Shown one piece after another: positions 9,920 to 19,823 of a stretch of 64,000 bases of DNA. The notes under the pieces are model-generated. The model made no database searches and was not told the origin of the DNA. It saw only the letters and a list, made by a program, of their open reading frames with translations. Source of the DNA: G963701675 sp963701675 (GTDB taxonomy: Bacteria > Planctomycetota > Planctomycetia > Gemmatales > Gemmataceae); NCBI GenBank assembly GCA_963701675.1, contig OY969623.1, positions 1,054,001 through 1,118,000 of the forward strand, given 5' to 3'. The position numbers were made by a program, and so were the translations under genes. Every line of letters starts with the position of its first letter. Positions within the stretch are counted from its first letter, which is position 1.

Positions 9920-10018
9920 TGGATCAAGCGATCAAGTACCGCTAACTCTCATAAACGGCACGCCGATTCGGACCATGCGTGCCGTCGAGTTCCGAGGTCC
10001 GTACAGGAGTTTCTTTCC

Positions 10019-11734
10019 ATGCGTACGCGTGCATCTAAAACGACAGGCAATCGGAAATCCGGGTCGCGCTGGCGGCCCTATCTAGAGGCCCTCGAAGCCC
10101 GCCGGCTCTTGGCCGTCTGGGCCGACTTCAACAACGACGGCTACGGCGACCTGGCCGTCGGAGTCGTTGGCGAAGAGGTTAATGGGGTCACGCATGCCGG
10201 CGCCGTGAACGTGATCTACGGCACTGCAAGCGGCCTGGCCAGCGCCGGCAATGAAATCTGGCATCTCGACAGTCCGGGACTTCTCGGTGATCCCACCGCG
10301 TATGATTTCTTCGGAGCCGAGCTTGCTTCCGGTGACTTCGATGCCGATGGTTACGACGACTTGGCAATCGGGGCGCCTGACGCAGACATAAGCGGGCTTC
10401 CCTCGTCGGGCGCGGTGTGGACGCTTTACGGAACCGCCGGTGGACTCACCGCCACCGGCAGCGAACGCCTGCACCAGGATAATCCGCGCGTGCGGGACAG
10501 TGCAGAGTTCGGCGACCGTTTCGGCGCTTCGCTGGCCGCTGCGGATTTCGATAACGATGGCTACACGGACCTCGCGGTAGGCATCCCTGGCGAGGACATC
10601 TTCGCCGTCAACGCCGCGGGCGCTGTCCAGATTTTCTACGGTTTGCACGTCGGACTCTCCGCGCCGGGCAACATCATCATCCATCAGGATTCGCCGTTCG
10701 TACCCGGTGTTGCCCAGACGGACGATGAATTCGGCGTCACCCTGGCGACGGGCGATATCAACGGCGACGGACGCGCGGATTTAGTGGTGGGCGTTCCCTC
10801 CGAAGAAATCGACGGCGACATCAATGCCGGTCAAATGCATATCCTGTTCGGCGCCGTCAACGGCATCACCACCAACGGCAGCGAGTTTTGGTATCACTCC
10901 GCACACGAACCGGGAGATCGCTACGGCCACGCCCTCGCCGTGGGGGACTTCAACGACGACGGCTATGACGACGTCATAACCGGCTCGCCGGGCGAGGATA
11001 TCGGCGACATCGTCGACGCCGGAATGATCACGATTGGGTATGGCTCAGCGGGCGGACTTACCGAAGCCGGCTCGACGAATTGGTCGCAGGCCGATCTGGG
11101 CGGAAGCACCAATGAGGCCGGCGATCAGTTCGGATTCTCGTTCGCGGTCGGCGACTTCGGCGGAGACGGCGATGATGATCTCGCCATTGGCACTCCATAC
11201 GAGGACGTCGGCGCCATTGTCGATGCCGGATCGATCAGCGTTTTCTACGCGCCTTTCGGGATGGTCGGCAGCCAATACTTCACGCAGGGCGCCAGTATCG
11301 GCAACGGCACGCTTTCAGAATCAGACGACTGGTTTGGATATTCGCTGTCCGCCGGCAATTTCGACGGCGATGGTTTCGGTGATCTCGCGATTTCTACTCC
11401 GCTTAAGGATATCGGCGCCTTCGTCAATGCGGGTGTCGTAAATGTCCTCTATGGACAGGCGGGAGGTGGCGGCGGACTCTCTGCAACCGGTAGCCAGCTT
11501 TGGCATCAGGATAGTCCCGGGATCCAAGGCGTCGCCGAAACCGGCGACGTTTTCGGTGGAGCCGTCGGCGGCGGCAGTAAGAGTAACCCGGGCGGCGGAT
11601 CGGACGACGACAACCCGATGGTTCCGCAGCCGACGTTGCGGCGCGAAGGCACATTGGTTAGTCGTTCACCGGAGGCCCGCCGGCGACTTGGTTCCGAACC
11701 TGCTTTGGAAATGGAGTTGCAAATACTGCCATAG
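10019..11734 (+). CDS. LE-motif FG-GAP protein, one seven-bladed propeller
   Basis: 571 residues. The N terminus is basic (RASKTTGNRKSGSRWRP) and carries YLEALEARRLLAVW, with no hydrophobic signal. The propeller starts immediately with WADFNNDGYGDLAVGVVGEE. I count seven DFxxDGxxDLAxGxPxED motifs of integrin-alpha type, each followed by AGAVxVxYGxxxGL and a WHQD-like loop. A closing half-blade (GDVFGGAVGG) appears to complete blade one. The tail is Gly/Ser/Asp-rich, then a ~45-residue unordered-looking C terminus. Each DxNxDG loop should bind Ca2+. It is probably surface-exposed or secreted. The same plan recurs in the genes at 23855 and 29126. Confidence 0.88.
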   Translation: MRTRASKTTGNRKSGSRWRPYLEALEARRLLAVWADFNNDGYGDLAVGVVGEEVNGVTHAGAVNVIYGTASGLASAGNEIWHLDSPGLLGDPTAYDFFGAELASGDFDADGYDDLAIGAPDADISGLPSSGAVWTLYGTAGGLTATGSERLHQDNPRVRDSAEFGDRFGASLAAADFDNDGYTDLAVGIPGEDIFAVNAAGAVQIFYGLHVGLSAPGNIIIHQDSPFVPGVAQTDDEFGVTLATGDINGDGRADLVVGVPSEEIDGDINAGQMHILFGAVNGITTNGSEFWYHSAHEPGDRYGHALAVGDFNDDGYDDVITGSPGEDIGDIVDAGMITIGYGSAGGLTEAGSTNWSQADLGGSTNEAGDQFGFSFAVGDFGGDGDDDLAIGTPYEDVGAIVDAGSISVFYAPFGMVGSQYFTQGASIGNGTLSESDDWFGYSLSAGNFDGDGFGDLAISTPLKDIGAFVNAGVVNVLYGQAGGGGGLSATGSQLWHQDSPGIQGVAETGDVFGGAVGGGSKSNPGGGSDDDNPMVPQPTLRREGTLVSRSPEARRRLGSEPALEMELQILP

Positions 11735-11756
11735 GCGGTGAACCAACTCGCTATGG

Positions 11757-11796
11757 GATCGCCGCCCGCGCGGTCGCGGGCGGTGATCGCTTTTTT
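11757..11796 (+). terminator. Rho-independent terminator after the FG-GAP gene
   Basis: A 14-bp stem with one G-T pair (arm GATCGCCGCCCGCG at 11757-11770, return arm 11775-11788), loop CGGT, then GC and six T (11791-11796). It starts 22 bp after the FG-GAP stop codon and has the best intrinsic-terminator shape in the window. Confidence 0.88.
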
Positions 11797-12169
11797 CATG
11801 TTGAGTGCGGTTTAACGTATCTCATTCCCTGCAGCGCCTCAATAAGCTTTCGAGTGTACTCCATTCGGAGATATTCACCCAAGCTTCATCCTCATTCGCC
11901 TAGACAGGATTTGCATGACAAGTAGAATAAGTATCTCGTAGTTCGCCTTGGAGCCGGATAATGGCTCCTGCGACAGGGACGTGCAAACGAACCTGGTACG
12001 CCTCTTCGGAGCCTGGGCGGCGTCGGAGGCACACCCGAACCCGGGCACTACCAGACGGACGAACGAAACTAGTGAAACGCGGTGTCGGGGAAATGAGACC
12101 CGATGAACCGCGATTTTTGTTTTTGTCGTTACCTTAGTTGCCGGAATTGTGTCCGGTGTTGGATGCGTC
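11797..12169. other. Intergenic leader upstream of EF-G, no gene seen
   Basis: A 373-bp stretch between the terminator and EF-G. No ORF with family character on either strand. It should contain the EF-G promoter, but I cannot point to a convincing -35/-10 pair or to a ribosomal-protein-type regulatory structure. Confidence 0.4.
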
Positions 12170-14278
12170 ATGCTCGAACAAGTGCGAAATATCGGTATCA
12201 TCGCTCACGTGGACGCGGGGAAAACCACCACGACCGAGCGAATTCTCTACTTCGGCGGCAGCAAACACAAGGCGGGCGATGTCGATGACGGCAACACCAC
12301 GACCGACTATGATCCGCTCGAAAAAGCCAAAGGCATCACGATCAACAGTGCGGCCGTCACCGTCGAATGGGGCGACACGCGAATTACCTTGATCGATACG
12401 CCCGGCCACGTCGACTTCACGGCCGAGGTCGAGCGGAGCCTCCGCGTTCTCGACGGCGCTGTCGGTGTGTTTTGCGCCGTTGGCGGCGTCGAGGTGCAGA
12501 GTGAAACAGTCTGGCATCAAGCGAACAAACACCGCGTGCCCCGTATCGCCTTCATCAACAAGCTCGATCGCATGGGGGCCGACTTCGAGGCCTGCGTCGA
12601 GCAAATGAAAGAAAAGCTCGACATTATTCCCGCGATCTGCACCATCCCGGCTGGACAGAGCGGCGAATTCATCGGCGTCATCGATCTCATTCGCATGCAG
12701 TTGTGGGAGCAGGATCCAAACGATCCGACGCATCACAAGTACCAATGGACGGACATCCCGGCGGCGTATCGAGCGAAGGCCGCGAACTATCGTGAAAAGC
12801 TGCTCGACGCGGCATCACATTCATGCGATGAGCTTTTGGAAGCCGTGCTCGAAGGCGAAGAGATCACCGAAGACATGATTCGACACGCACTGCGCGTCGG
12901 CACGCTCTCCGGCAAACTGACGCCGGTGTTATGCGGCTCGGCCAAGGAATTTCACGGCGTCCGGTTGCTACTGGATGCGGTGCGTGACTATCTTCCGGCG
13001 CCGTCCGATCGGCCTCCCGTGCAGGGATTCATCCCGAAAATCAAAGAGCGCGCCGAGCGCAAGCCCGAGGCGAGCGAACCGTTCACTGCACTGGCATTCA
13101 AGACCATCAGCGAAAAGCACGGCGATCTGGTGTTCCTTCGCATCTACTCAGGCGAGTTGCGGCCGGGCGACATCATCTACAACACTTCGATCAAGAAAAC
13201 GGAACGTATCAGCCATATCTACCGTCTTTTCGGCGATCGGCGCGATCGGCTCGAAGTCGCTGGCCCCGGCGAAATCGTGGCCGTCGTCGGCTTGAAACAG
13301 ACGGCCACGGGGCAAACTCTTTGCGATCAAGAGAAACCGCTCGCGTTGGAAGAGATTCGTTTCCCGGAACCGGTGATTTCGCAAGCGATCATACCCGCCA
13401 AGAACGTCGACGAAACCAAACTCGCCGACGCGCTCGGCCGAATGGTCCGCGACGACCCGACGCTACGCGCACTGACCGATCCGGAAACCAGCCAACTGAT
13501 CCTCAGCGGTATGGGCGAGCTTCACCTGGAAGTCGCGGTGCACAAACTTCAGCGCGACTTCGGGGTACAGGTTTCGACGGGCAAGCCGATGGTGGCCTAT
13601 CGCCAAACGTTAGCTCGCCCGGTGGACATCGAAACGCGATACATCAAACAATCGGGCGGTCGCGGCAAGTATGCCGTCATCCATGTGCGCTTCGAGCCGC
13701 TCACCAAGGAGCAAGTCGAAGAATTCGCCGCGGAGGCGGAAGAGCAGGGGGACAAGCCAGACCCGAACAATCTTTACTTCAACGAAGAGATCTTCGGCGG
13801 TGTGGTGCCCAAAGAGTACATTCCCAGCGTGGAGACAGGTTTCCGACTGGCAACGGTAAAGGGCGCTAAGTACGGTTTCCAATGCGTCGATCTGGTGGCA
13901 ACGCTCCACGACGGCAAAGCCCACGAGGTGGACAGTTCGGCGGACGCGTTTAAGCTCGCGGCAATGGAATGCATGCGCGATGCGCAAATGAAGGCCGGCA
14001 TCATTCTTCTCGAACCGATCATGAACGTCGTGGTCCACGCACCCGGCCAATACATCGGCGATTTGACCCGCGATGTCAGCCGGCGACGCGGCGAAATCCT
14101 GAACACCAGTCTCGACAAGGGCCGCTGCATGTTGCACGCCTACGTCCCGTTGGCGGAACTTTTCGGTTACACCAGCGAGCTCCGAAACTTTACCAGCGGC
14201 ACGGCCGCATTCACGATGGAACCGAGCCATTACGCGCCGGTGAAAGAGGAGCTCGCCGACCTGCGCGTGGCCAGTTGA
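12170..14278 (+). CDS. fusA: Translation elongation factor G family GTPase
   Basis: 702 residues from ATG 12170 (MLEQVRNIGIIAHVDAGKTT); the earlier Met at 12149 adds seven residues and is less likely. All GTPase motifs are present: G1 AHVDAGKTT, G2 GIT, G3 DTPGHVDF, G4 NKLDR and G5 GSAKE. Domains II, III, IV and V follow with typical landmarks (SGMGELHLEVAVHKLQRDFG, HEVDSSADAFKLAA, MVPLAELFGY-like YVPLAELFGY). It catalyses ribosomal translocation or a related step. The switch I region (GDVDDGNTTTDYDPLEKAKG) departs from the usual sequence, and no rpsL, rpsG or tuf is adjacent, so it may be a second EF-G paralogue rather than the housekeeping copy. Family sure, exact role less so. Confidence 0.93.
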   Translation: MLEQVRNIGIIAHVDAGKTTTTERILYFGGSKHKAGDVDDGNTTTDYDPLEKAKGITINSAAVTVEWGDTRITLIDTPGHVDFTAEVERSLRVLDGAVGVFCAVGGVEVQSETVWHQANKHRVPRIAFINKLDRMGADFEACVEQMKEKLDIIPAICTIPAGQSGEFIGVIDLIRMQLWEQDPNDPTHHKYQWTDIPAAYRAKAANYREKLLDAASHSCDELLEAVLEGEEITEDMIRHALRVGTLSGKLTPVLCGSAKEFHGVRLLLDAVRDYLPAPSDRPPVQGFIPKIKERAERKPEASEPFTALAFKTISEKHGDLVFLRIYSGELRPGDIIYNTSIKKTERISHIYRLFGDRRDRLEVAGPGEIVAVVGLKQTATGQTLCDQEKPLALEEIRFPEPVISQAIIPAKNVDETKLADALGRMVRDDPTLRALTDPETSQLILSGMGELHLEVAVHKLQRDFGVQVSTGKPMVAYRQTLARPVDIETRYIKQSGGRGKYAVIHVRFEPLTKEQVEEFAAEAEEQGDKPDPNNLYFNEEIFGGVVPKEYIPSVETGFRLATVKGAKYGFQCVDLVATLHDGKAHEVDSSADAFKLAAMECMRDAQMKAGIILLEPIMNVVVHAPGQYIGDLTRDVSRRRGEILNTSLDKGRCMLHAYVPLAELFGYTSELRNFTSGTAAFTMEPSHYAPVKEELADLRVAS

Positions 14279-14288
14279 TAGGTGTGGG

Positions 14289-15038
14289 TTGAGTACCACG
14301 CGTGTGGCCCTGGTGACCGGAAGCGGCAAGCGCCGCGTCGGCTGGCACGTCGCCAACGCCCTCGGGCAACGCGGCTACTCGATTGCCGTTCACTACAACA
14401 CTTCCGCCGCGGAAGCCGACCAGACGGTGGGCGAATTCACATCCCGCGGCATCAACGCCGCGGCATTTCAAGCCGACCTCACCGACGAACAAGCGGTGCG
14501 AAAACTCGTACACGAGGTTTGCAGCCGCTTCGGCCGTCTGGACGTCCTGGTAAACAGTGCCGCGATTTGGCAACGTAAACGGCTCGAGGACATCACTGCC
14601 GACGACATACGCCGCCATTTCGAAACGAATGCACTTGGCACATTCTTGTGTGCCCAATCGGCCGGACTGGTCATGGTGAAGCAACCCGACGGTGGGTGCA
14701 TTGTCAACATCGGCGACTGGGCGGAAGTGCGACCCTATGTCGATTACGCCGCTTACTTCCCTTCGAAAGGGGCGGTCACGGCGATCACACGTTCTCTGGC
14801 CGTCGAACTCGGAAGCCGCAATCCCCGTGTTCGTGTGAATTGCATCCTTCCGGGACCGGTGCTTTTTCCGCCGGATTTGCCCGAAGCCGAGAAACAACAG
14901 TCGATCGATGCCACGCTGGTGAAGCACGCCGGCTCACCGGCCAACGTCGCGCAGGCTGTGCTCTCGCTCGTCGAGAATGATTTCATCACGGGCGTTTGCT
15001 TACCTGTCGACGGCGGACGAACCGTGTATGCGCCGTAG
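14289..15038 (+). CDS. Short-chain reductase with PTR1/FolM-like active site
   Basis: 249 residues, starting at TTG 14289, 10 bp after EF-G and probably co-transcribed. Rossmann motif TGSGKRRVGW and the HYNTSAAEAD stretch closely resemble pteridine reductase PTR1, with an Arg suited to NADPH. NSAA replaces the usual NNAG. The catalytic region reads GDWAEVRPYVDYAAYFPSK: Asp143, Tyr156 and Lys160, with the 13- and 4-residue spacing of PTR1 (Asp181/Tyr194/Lys198), where classical SDRs have Ser. This suggests reduction of a pterin such as dihydrobiopterin, dihydromonapterin or dihydrofolate, but that is inference; 3-oxoacyl-ACP reductase is the generic alternative. The C terminus (ITGVCLPVDGG) is standard for the family. 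Confidence 0.86.
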   Translation: MSTTRVALVTGSGKRRVGWHVANALGQRGYSIAVHYNTSAAEADQTVGEFTSRGINAAAFQADLTDEQAVRKLVHEVCSRFGRLDVLVNSAAIWQRKRLEDITADDIRRHFETNALGTFLCAQSAGLVMVKQPDGGCIVNIGDWAEVRPYVDYAAYFPSKGAVTAITRSLAVELGSRNPRVRVNCILPGPVLFPPDLPEAEKQQSIDATLVKHAGSPANVAQAVLSLVENDFITGVCLPVDGGRTVYAP

Positions 15039-15172
15039 GAAACACGTCGGCCTCACGGCGCGACATGACGTACATTTGCGAAAAAAAGCACCAGCTACCT
15101 CCCGTAGGCATTTCCCTTCGCGTTCCTACCATTGCCATTAGAGAATAACCAAGAACCTCAAGGGCGAAAGTC

Positions 15173-17591
15173 ATGGGCGCGCGAAACAAAACCAAGGAAC
15201 TCGCAATTCTGGCGTGGGGGCTGGTTCTTACGCTGGCCGCCGCGGATTATCAACGGCCGCCGAAGAATGTCCTCGAGATCCTCGACGCGCCGCTGCCGCC
15301 GCAGGTTTCCATTAGTCCGTCCGGTCAGCACCTGCTCCTGACACAAAGTGAACGCTATCCACCTATTGCCGATCTTGCCGAGCCGATGCTACGACTCGCG
15401 GGTTTGCGCATCAACCCGCAAACGAACGGTCCGCACAGCGCGGCTCGGATGGTACGGATGTCGTTGCAGTCGATTGACTCAGGCAAAACAGTCGATCTCA
15501 AAGTGCCCGAGCGCGCTCGACTGGGAACACCGGCGTGGTCACCCGACGGAACGCGCTTCGCCTTCAGTCATACGACACCCGCGCGAATCGAGCTGTGGGT
15601 CGGCGATGTTGCCAGCGGTAGTGTGCGAGCACTTCCAGGTATAACGCTCAATGCCGCGTATGGTTCCGCCTATCGCTGGATGCCCGGAAGCAAGGAGCTC
15701 TTTTGCAAGACGCTGCCGGCGGAGCGCGGGGCGCCGCCCACCGCGATCCGTGTTCCAAAAGGTCCCGTGATCCAGGAGAGTTCCGGTCGGCCCGCCCCGG
15801 TTCGTACCTATCAAGACTTGTTGCAGAATCCGCAAGACGAGGAGATCCTCGATTATTATGCCACGTCGCAATTGACGTTGGTCGATGTGACCTCGGATAA
15901 GAAGACGCCCATAGGCCGGCCGGCGATCATTGCCGCGGTTTCTGCCGCGCCGGACGGCCAACACTTCATCATCACGCGGAATCGTCGGCCGTATTCATAT
16001 CTAGTTCCCGCTACTTCGTTTCCCAAAGACGTGGAAGTTTGGAATCGCAAGGGCGACGTCGTTACGAAAGTCGCGAGCCTCCCGTCCGCGGAGCATGTGC
16101 CCATTGAAGGCGTCCTGACCGGGCCACGAGACTATCAATGGATGCCGTCGCAACCGGCGACGTTGATCTGGGTGGAAGCGCTGGACGGCGGCGATCCGAA
16201 AAAGAAAGTCCCACACCGCGACGAGATGAAACAACTGCGAATCGGCGAGGCCACGCCCAAATCGATCGGCAAGACCGAACATCGCTTTGCCGGATTGACG
16301 TGGAGCGAGGACGGCGACGCGGCACTCCTACGAGATTACGACCGAGAGAAACGCCGCCGCCGCACGTTCGTCGTCAGCAAGACGGACCCTGATTTCGAAA
16401 ACCGCAAGCTCCTTTGGGATCTTTCGATCAACGAGCGTTACAAGGATCCGGGTTCGCCCGTCACGAAAACACTTCCGTCGGGTCAACAGGTATTGCGGGT
16501 GCAAGATGGGTGCATACTGCTCGATGGCAACGGCGCCACGCCGACCGGGAATCGTCCGTTCCTCGACAAGCTCGATCTGAAGACGCAGAAAGCGGCGCGC
16601 CTTTTTCACAGTGCGGAGAATTGCCTTGAGTCCGTAGTCGGCGTCCTCGCCGACGACGGTTCTCGGTTTATCACGCAGTATCAAACGCCGTCCGAACCGC
16701 CCAATTACCATTTGCGAACTGCTCAAGGCGACAAGCAGCCGCTCACGAAGTTCACGGACCCATGTCCTCAGCTTCGCGGAATCAAGAAGCAACTGGTGAA
16801 GTACAAGCGCGCCGACGGTGTGCCGTTGTCGTTCACGCTCTACTTGCCGCCGGGATATCAGGAAGGACAAAGGCTGCCTGCCGTGGTCTGGGCCTATCCG
16901 CTCGAGTTCCTCGACGCCGATACCGCGGGGCAAGTAACCGGTTCGCCGCACCGGTTCACGACCATCTCCGGCACGTCGCATCTGTTTTTCCTTCTTCAAG
17001 GGTACGCGGTGCTGGACGGCGCCTCGTTGCCCGTCATCGGCGATCCGGAGAAAGTGAACGACACGTTTATCGACCAGGTCGTTTCCGGCGCAAAGGCCGC
17101 CATCGACAAGGCCGACGAAATGGGTGTGATTGATCGAAACCGCGTCGGCGTCGGTGGCCACAGTTATGGAGCGTTCATGACGGCGAACTTGTTAGCGCAC
17201 TCCGACTTGTTCCGCGCCGGCATCGCGCAGCGGCGCGTACAACCGCACGCTCACGCCGTTCGGATTCCAAAGTGAACGTCGAACCTTATGGGAGGCGCCG
17301 GATGCGTACCTGCGCATGTCGCCGTTCATGCATGCAACAAAGATCAACGAGCCGCTGTTAATGATCCACGGCGAAATCGACAACAATCCCGGAACGTTTC
17401 CCGTTCAAAGCGAACGCATGTTCCAAGCGATCAAGGGAAATGGCGGCACCGTTCGATTTGTTGAGTTGCCTTTCGAATCGCACGGCTACATGGCTCGGGA
17501 ATCCGTGGAACACACGCTGTTCGAAATGTTCAACTGGTTCGATAAGCACGTCAAAGGGGCCACGAGTACGCAGCCCCAGGCGTCCGATTAG
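15173..17591 (+). CDS. S9 prolyl-oligopeptidase-family serine peptidase (frameshifted)
   Basis: About 806 residues after repair. The N terminus looks like a signal peptide (ELAILAWGLVLTLAAA). The first ~550 residues are a propeller with WSPDGTRFAF-type blades. The alpha/beta-hydrolase domain carries the nucleophile Ser664 in GVGGHSYGAFM, then RSGAYNRTLTPFGF, the acid in HGEIDNNPGTF and the His in ESHGYMAR. This pattern matches the S9 group that includes glutamyl endopeptidases, so peptide hydrolysis outside the cytoplasm is likely. The frame breaks near 17222-17227 in a GCGC run, consistent with a 2-bp loss (or one extra base). Unrepaired, the protein would lack Asp and His and be inactive. 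Confidence 0.88.
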
Positions 17592-17596
17592 ACAAG

Positions 17597-17618
17597 CCCA
17601 CCGGCAGCGACCGGTGGG
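17597..17618. repeat. REP-like palindrome, family AAGCCCAC…GTGGG, copy 1
   Basis: Arms CCCACCGG and CCGGTGGG around CAGCGA, in the short convergent gap between the S9 peptidase and the Tat protein. The core CAAGCCCAC-GG-CAGCG is shared with the copy at 51941-51974. It could also act as a bidirectional terminator. Confidence 0.6.
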
Positions 17619-17619
17619 A

Positions 17620-19137
17620 TTACGCAAGCGCAGTGCGCGTGCGGCGCACGAGGTCGTTGTCGGCATCGCCGCTGCCACGGAGGAAAAACATACTCGTGGG
17701 CAAGAAACGGGTCCGCCACGCCGGAGTCATGTGGAAATAGTCTTCCAACGCCGCCGAGCTGAACTTGTAGTCGTGCGAATTGGTCCCTTTGTTGAACACC
17801 AAACGCCGAGCCGCGCTAATCATCTCCAAAGGCGTGGCAATCCGATCTTGCAGAATCCGCAACGACTTCCGCGCGGCCAGCAATCGATCCTTGCTTACCG
17901 TGGCAAACACTTCTGCCACCGCATTTTCTTTCGAATCAAGGTCCGCGGGTTGGAGTGTGTCGAGCTGTAAGTCTTCTCGAAGTCGCCCGCGTCCGGCCAT
18001 TGCCTTGCGAAACATTGGCAAGAAAGCGGCGGCTTGCAAGAGCAGCAGCCTCCGTGTCTCATCGTTGCCGGTCGCTTGGAAACCATGATGGAGCGCGTTC
18101 ATGGAAGTCACACAGTGAACACCCACAATGCCGGGTTGTCTCATCAGTAGCTCACCTGCCTGAAGAAACAGCGCGTCCCAAAGCGCGGCCGGCGAATTGT
18201 TTTGATTGAGTGCATTCGCTGCACTATCGCACGCCTCGGAGGGCGACGCCGTCCGGAGCGTCGAGAGGAATTCCGCCGCCGCGGCGGGGTCGGGCTTGCC
18301 GTCCGTCCATCCGGCGCGGATGGTTGCGGCTCGTTTCACATTCTCGCGCCACGGGCGGTCGGCATCGGCGTCGCGCTTGGCCGGATTCTCGCCCTCATGT
18401 TCGAGGAGCGCATAAGCCAGCGAGCGCATCACCGGTTCCGCATGCCGCCAACCGATGGTCTGCAGGGTCCGCCAGGCATTGGCAACGTAGATCGCCTTGT
18501 GTCCAATGTCTCGAAAGTCCCGAGCACCGAAGCGCCAGAACGTTTCGATGACCTCCGTCGCGCTCGCATTCCGCACGAATGCCGTCACCGCTCGATCGGC
18601 GGCGGTCTCGTCCCAGTTTTCCATCGCCTCGATGAATCGCTCTCGGGCTTGATGCGGCGCCGGTAGTTTTCCTTCTTCGGGAGGCGCCATCACCCAGTCG
18701 CCCTGGCCGCGATTCTGGATTTGCGACGACTTGAAATTGTCCAACGCCCAGAACATTGGCATCCAGCGGTCGCTGTCGGGAGCGCTCAGTGCCGCGAGAT
18801 GGGCGGAGTAGACCACCAGCACGGCATGAAACTTGAAGCCGACGGGACGCGGTTGAATGCCGCGAACGCCGGCCAGCATCACGGCCGACAATAATTCCCC
18901 GTAACTCGTGCCGCCACGAATCTTCTGTGCCACTTGTTCCAACAGCCGATCGCGGTCGGTGTCTTCAATGAGCCGAACCAATGGCTCGGTGTCGGGACTA
19001 AGCTGAACCATGCGCGGCGTGACATTGACATCTTGCGCCGTGAGTGGTGCTATCCCATTCACAAACGCAAAGTCGCCCAGTCCAACTAGTGCCCCGGCTT
19101 GGGCGGATTTCACCACGAAGTCTCGTCGTGTCCACAT
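17620..19137 (-). CDS. Tat-exported protein of unrecognised family
   Basis: 505 residues, start ATG 19137 with AAAGGGG upstream. The N terminus MWTRRDFVVKSAQAGALVGLGDFAF is a twin-arginine signal. The mature part is mostly helical, rich in Ala and Trp, with a conserved-looking first half (GGTSYGELLSAVMLAGVRGI, FKFHAVLVVYSAHLAALSAP) and a His-containing stretch (VHCVTSMNALHHGFQATGND). The scattered His residues (FKFHA, VHCVT, LHHGF) might bind a metal; I cannot name a family. Convergent with the S9 peptidase gene, with only 28 bp between the stops. Folding in the cytoplasm before Tat export would fit a cofactor-containing enzyme. Confidence 0.82.
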   Translation of the reverse strand: MWTRRDFVVKSAQAGALVGLGDFAFVNGIAPLTAQDVNVTPRMVQLSPDTEPLVRLIEDTDRDRLLEQVAQKIRGGTSYGELLSAVMLAGVRGIQPRPVGFKFHAVLVVYSAHLAALSAPDSDRWMPMFWALDNFKSSQIQNRGQGDWVMAPPEEGKLPAPHQARERFIEAMENWDETAADRAVTAFVRNASATEVIETFWRFGARDFRDIGHKAIYVANAWRTLQTIGWRHAEPVMRSLAYALLEHEGENPAKRDADADRPWRENVKRAATIRAGWTDGKPDPAAAAEFLSTLRTASPSEACDSAANALNQNNSPAALWDALFLQAGELLMRQPGIVGVHCVTSMNALHHGFQATGNDETRRLLLLQAAAFLPMFRKAMAGRGRLREDLQLDTLQPADLDSKENAVAEVFATVSKDRLLAARKSLRILQDRIATPLEMISAARRLVFNKGTNSHDYKFSSAALEDYFHMTPAWRTRFLPTSMFFLRGSGDADNDLVRRTRTALA

Positions 19138-19285
19138 CGCAAACCCCTTTCATGGGCGGTATCACGGTTATCATATCCCACCCCGCTCGCCGCCGCCTAT
19201 CTTTTCCCGCTCTTGCTGTCCGTCCGCTGCATTTGTCTCTAAACTTTCGGAAGCAACAACCTTTGTTTCAATGGAGGGGACTATC

Positions 19286-19711
19286 ATGCGCTGTGCCATT
19301 CTGCTCGTGACTCTGGGCATGCTCGCTGCTGCACCAGACGACTCCGCGACCGACCTGAAAAACATGGAAGGAACGTGGGTGCTCGTTTCCGGCGAAGAAG
19401 AAGGGAAATCGATTTCGGAACAGACCCTCAAGGGTTCCAAGCTTGAGATCAAGGGCGACAAGCACAACGTCAAGGTGGGCAATGACACCTTCGTCGGAAC
19501 CCACAAGATTGACGCCTCAAAGAAACCAAAGACCATCAATGCGTCCGACACCGAAGGCAAGTTCAAGGGAAAGACATCCCTCGGCATCTATGAACTCAAG
19601 GCCGACGAATTCAAGGTGTGCTTCGCACCACCCGACAAAGAGCGACCGAAGGAATTCACCACGAAATCCGGAACCGGCTCGATGGTGCATGTCTGGAAGC
19701 GGATGAAGTGA
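19286..19711 (+). CDS. TIGR03067-type planctomycete secreted protein
   Basis: 141 residues, ATG 19286 placed 5 nt after GGAGGGGA. A short signal (MRCAILLVTLGMLAAA) precedes a lipocalin-like small beta-domain. The segments MEGTWVLVSGEEEGK, KLEIKGDKHNVKVG, DTEGKFKGKTSLGIYELKADEFKVCFAPP and KERPKEFTTKSGTG are the standard pattern of TIGR03067, a domain very common in planctomycetes and often found near sigma factors and kinases. Function is unknown. It is divergent from the Tat protein and lies 112 bp upstream of the ECF sigma factor, so it could be one of its targets; that is speculation. Confidence 0.9.
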   Translation: MRCAILLVTLGMLAAAPDDSATDLKNMEGTWVLVSGEEEGKSISEQTLKGSKLEIKGDKHNVKVGNDTFVGTHKIDASKKPKTINASDTEGKFKGKTSLGIYELKADEFKVCFAPPDKERPKEFTTKSGTGSMVHVWKRMK

Positions 19712-19823
19712 TAAGCCGGCGGCGGCTGGATTCCTCGCTCCAGGTCGACAAGAAACGTGTCATAGCAGTGTGCAGTGATTTCGTTGCTTCCACCGTCGCA
19801 GATTCCGCGGTATTGTGGAGGCC

